64,000 nt of DNA from Mycolicibacterium neworleansense (GTDB taxonomy: Bacteria; Actinomycetota; Actinomycetes; Mycobacteriales; Mycobacteriaceae), in NCBI RefSeq assembly GCF_001245615.1, contig NZ_CWKH01000003.1, forward strand, positions 868,001 through 932,000, given 5' to 3'. Below the pieces are notes generated by a model, which saw only the letters and a list, made by a program, of their open reading frames with translations, was not told the origin of the DNA and ran no database searches. Every line of letters begins with the position of its first letter. Positions within the stretch are counted from its first letter, which is position 1. The translations under genes were made by a program, and so were the position numbers. Shown in pieces: positions 61,867 through 64,000 of this stretch.

Positions 61867-63000
61867 ATGAAGACCAAAGGCGCTCTCATCTGGGAGTTCA
61901 ACCAACCGTGGACGATCGAGGAGATCGAGATCGGTGACCCCGTCAAGGACGAGGTCAAGATTCAGATGGAAGCCTCGGGCATGTGCCATTCGGACCACCA
62001 CCTGGTGACCGGCGACATCCCGATGGCAGGTTTCCCGGTGCTCGGCGGCCACGAGGGCGCCGGCATCGTGACCGAGGTCGGCCCCGGCGTCGACCACATC
62101 CAGCCGGGCGACCACGTCGTGCTGTCGTTCATCCCGTCGTGCGGGGAGTGTCCGGCCTGCCAGGAGGGGCTGCGCAACCTGTGCGATCTGGGCGCGGGAC
62201 TGCTGGCCGGCACCGCCGTCTCCGACGGCACCCATCGCATCCACGCCGTCAAGAACGGGCAGCCCGTCATCCCGATGACCCTGCTCGGCACGTTCAGCCC
62301 CTACATGGTGGTGCACAAGAGCTCGGTCGTGAAGATCGATCCGTCGATCCCGTTCGAGGTGGCCTGCCTCGTGGGTTGCGGTGTCACCACCGGCTACGGC
62401 TCGGCCGTGCGCAGCGGTGACGTCCGCCCCGGTGACGACGTCGTCATCGTCGGTGTCGGCGGTGTCGGCACGGGTGCGCTGCAGGGCGCGCTGGCCGCCG
62501 GTGCACGCAACGTCTTCGCGGTGGATCCGGTTGAGTTCAAGCGGGAGAATGCGTTGAAGTTCGGCGCCACCCACGCCTACCCGGACATCTTCTCCGCGAT
62601 GGCCGGCGTCGCCGAGGTCACCCAGGGCCGGATGGCGCACAAGACGATCGTCACCGTCGGTGAGCTCAAGGGCGAGGACATCGACCACTACATGAACATC
62701 ACCGCCAAGGGCGGCACCGTGGTGGCCACCGCCGTCGCCAACATGGCCAGCAACGACGTGAAGCTCAACCTGTCGATGCTGACGCTGCTGCAGAAGCGCC
62801 TGCAGGGCACCATCTTCGGCGGCGGTAACCCGCACCACGACATCCCGCAGCTGCTGAGCATGTACAAGGCAGGCCGGCTGAATCTCGATGACATGGTCAC
62901 CCGGCAGTACAAGCTCGAGCAGATCAACGACGGCTACGCCGACATGCTCGAAGGTCGCAACATCCGCGGCGTCATCCGCTACACGGACGCCGACCGGTAA
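61867..63000 (+). CDS. adhB: NDMA-dependent-type zinc alcohol dehydrogenase (AdhB)
   Basis: A 377-aa class III-like zinc alcohol dehydrogenase. Catalytic-zinc ligands in GMCHSDHH and GGHEGAG; the structural zinc loop is SCGECPACQEGLRNLC with four Cys; NAD motif GVGGVGTGALQ. The sequence style is that of actinobacterial enzymes that need mycofactocin or NDMA as outside acceptor with tightly bound NAD. It would make an aldehyde for AldA. It has its own promoter though it follows the CYP51 operon. Confidence 0.9.
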   Translation: MKTKGALIWEFNQPWTIEEIEIGDPVKDEVKIQMEASGMCHSDHHLVTGDIPMAGFPVLGGHEGAGIVTEVGPGVDHIQPGDHVVLSFIPSCGECPACQEGLRNLCDLGAGLLAGTAVSDGTHRIHAVKNGQPVIPMTLLGTFSPYMVVHKSSVVKIDPSIPFEVACLVGCGVTTGYGSAVRSGDVRPGDDVVIVGVGGVGTGALQGALAAGARNVFAVDPVEFKRENALKFGATHAYPDIFSAMAGVAEVTQGRMAHKTIVTVGELKGEDIDHYMNITAKGGTVVATAVANMASNDVKLNLSMLTLLQKRLQGTIFGGGNPHHDIPQLLSMYKAGRLNLDDMVTRQYKLEQINDGYADMLEGRNIRGVIRYTDADR

Positions 63001-63012
63001 TCAACTGCCTCG

Positions 63013-63069
63013 CGAAACGGTATTCCAGCAGGAAAAGGTCGAGTAACTACCTGCTGGAATACCGTTTCG
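63013..63069 (+). terminator. Perfect inverted repeat (20-bp arms) after adhB
   Basis: 63013-63032 is the exact complement of 63050-63069, with a 17-nt loop. It starts 12 nt after the adhB stop and ends 22 nt before the next start codon on the same strand. No U-tract. Confidence 0.65.
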
Positions 63070-63091
63070 GCATATCTAGGAAAGGAAACTC

Positions 63092-63517
63092 GTGACCGAA
63101 ACAACCACCGAGACACCCGTTGTCGTCGCCTCACGGTCGTCGTGGCGGTGTGTGCAGTCCGGTGACCGCGAGGGCTGGCTGGCGCTCATGGCTGATGACG
63201 TGGTGGTCGAGGACCCGATCGGTGAGGCCGTCACCAACCCCGACGGCACCGGCGTACGCGGCAAAGAGGCCCTCGGCGCTTTCTACGACACCAACATCGG
63301 GCCCAACGAGCTGACCGTCACCTGCGAGGAGACGTTCCCGTCGAGCTCGCCCAACGAGATCGCCTACATCCTGGTGCTGCGCACCAAGTTCCCCAACGGG
63401 TTCACCGCCACCGTGCGTGGTGTCTTCACCTACAAGGTCAACGTCGAAGGGCTGATCACCAACCTGCGCGGCTACTGGAATCTGGAAGCCATGCAGTTCG
63501 CGCAGGAAGAGAACTGA
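63092..63517 (+). CDS. Ketosteroid-isomerase-like (SnoaL) protein (Rv0760c)
   Basis: A 141-aa cone-fold protein: RCVQSGDREGWLALMADDVVVEDPIGE with the Asp pair, then FTATVRGVFTYKV. The M. tuberculosis homologue has a ketosteroid isomerase fold and binds steroid-like ligands. GTG 63092 has AGGAAAGGA upstream. Situated beside sterol-type enzymes, so isomerisation of an enone is a reasonable guess. Confidence 0.85.
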   Translation: MTETTTETPVVVASRSSWRCVQSGDREGWLALMADDVVVEDPIGEAVTNPDGTGVRGKEALGAFYDTNIGPNELTVTCEETFPSSSPNEIAYILVLRTKFPNGFTATVRGVFTYKVNVEGLITNLRGYWNLEAMQFAQEEN

Positions 63518-64000
63518 GCGGCGGAACGCTCGCCGGCCGCGGCGCGATCGTGGTCGGCGGCACCCGCGGTATCGGCCTGGCGGTTGCCGAGCTGCTGGCC
63601 GCCCAGGGCGCCGGTGTGGTGGTGAACGGCCGTGACGCCGACGCGACGCATGCTGCCGCGCAGCGGATTTCGGGTGTCGCCCTTGCCGGTTCACCTGCCG
63701 ATCCCCACGTGGCCGACGCGCTGATCGACACCTGCGTGGGCGAGTTCGGCCACGTCGACATCCTGGTCAACTGCGCCGGTACCGCCGAACCGGCGGGTTC
63801 CTCCATCCTGAACGTGAGCAGCGCCCAGTTCCGCGACCTGCTCGATGCGCACCTGGGCACGGTGTTCGAAACCTGCCGCGCGGCAGCGCCGAAGATGGTG
63901 GCCCAGGGCGGCGGCGCCATCGTCAACACCAGTTCCTTCGCCTTCCTCGGCGATTACGGCGGCAGCGGCTACCCAGCCGGCAAGGGCGCCGTCAACGGGT
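63514..64000 (+). CDS. Short-chain dehydrogenase, cut by window edge, CTG start proposed
   Basis: 162 codons are visible. Cofactor motif VVGGTRGIGLAVAELLA, NCAG, TSSFAF and YPAGKGA (Tyr and Lys). The frame has no ATG, GTG or TTG between the upstream gene and the first strand. CTG 63514 overlaps the KSI-like stop (CTGA) and has AGGAAG upstream, so it is the best start; GTG farther in would remove part of the first strand. The 3' end is outside the window. Confidence 0.8.
   Translation, partial: MSGGTLAGRGAIVVGGTRGIGLAVAELLAAQGAGVVVNGRDADATHAAAQRISGVALAGSPADPHVADALIDTCVGEFGHVDILVNCAGTAEPAGSSILNVSSAQFRDLLDAHLGTVFETCRAAAPKMVAQGGGAIVNTSSFAFLGDYGGSGYPAGKGAVNG

Overview
The window is high-GC actinobacterial DNA and almost certainly comes from a fast-growing mycobacterium (Mycolicibacterium, M. 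smegmatis-like). The gene order follows M. tuberculosis Rv0818 to Rv0760c, from glnR to the cyp51 cluster. It carries eight de novo purine genes (purM, purF, purL, purQ, purS, purC, purB, purD), a DyP/encapsulin pair, CYP51 with its 3Fe-4S ferredoxin, an NDMA-type alcohol dehydrogenase and many leaderless promoters (TANNNT 6-8 nt before an ATG or GTG). Two traits point to a fast grower rather than M. tuberculosis: an RNase HII/(p)ppGpp-synthetase fusion (RelZ) and an undivided ptrB. I saw no rRNA, tRNA, CRISPR array, insertion sequence or prophage, and no gene-free stretch exceeds 300 bases.

Layout. 0-5 kb: the start of glnR (minus), lmeA, thiX, then a leaderless polycysteine reading frame acting as attenuator for a DUF4395-rhodanese-DUF1416 sulfur operon, then a 32-aa membrane peptide coupled to a nitrobindin, and two related tiny lipoproteins, the second frameshifted. 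5-13 kb: divergent pabC-like and ygfZ genes, a DUF3073 gene, purM, purF, a DoxX-like membrane protein and two small genes. 13-24 kb: an orphan MCE protein, a permease, and a minus-strand chain antiporter-purL-hydrolase-CPBP protease with 1-4 nt overlaps; then a broken thiamine-diphosphate enzyme and a 76-aa partner. 24-27 kb: pepC and the DyP-encapsulin nanocompartment operon. 27-42 kb: purQ/purS, a secreted Cys-rich protein, redox and hydrolytic genes, TetR/DoxX, ptrB-purC, a DUF559 endonuclease-like protein, DUF1707, cyp126-purB and relZ. 42-49 kb: amino-acid permease with TetR, Tat esterase, purD, a CYP125-like P450 and another TetR. 49-52 kb: an M15 peptidase and a three-gene unit of an EspA/EspE-like type VII substrate followed by two lipoproteins. 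52-64 kb: two divergent catabolic operons (CMD, hydroxyisobutyrate-type dehydrogenase, SDR, aldehyde dehydrogenase on one side; TetR, CYP123, SDR, CYP51, ferredoxin, NTF2-like protein on the other), then adhB, a ketosteroid-isomerase-like protein and an SDR that runs off the edge.

How they work together. The purine genes convert PRPP to IMP and are scattered as heads or members of short operons. The 52-64 kb block looks like one oxidative pathway: P450 hydroxylation, alcohol and aldehyde oxidation, SDR steps and ring or enone chemistry. Two copies of a GGACA-N2-TGTCC palindrome lie at its divergent promoters and are probably the sites of the local TetR regulator. The most unusual observations are the polycysteine attenuator, a duplicated tetR tail forming a 9-codon relay ORF into cyp123, stop codons that double as -10 elements, a double -10 shared by two divergent genes, the EspA/E-lipoprotein triad, and several long perfect intergenic hairpins.
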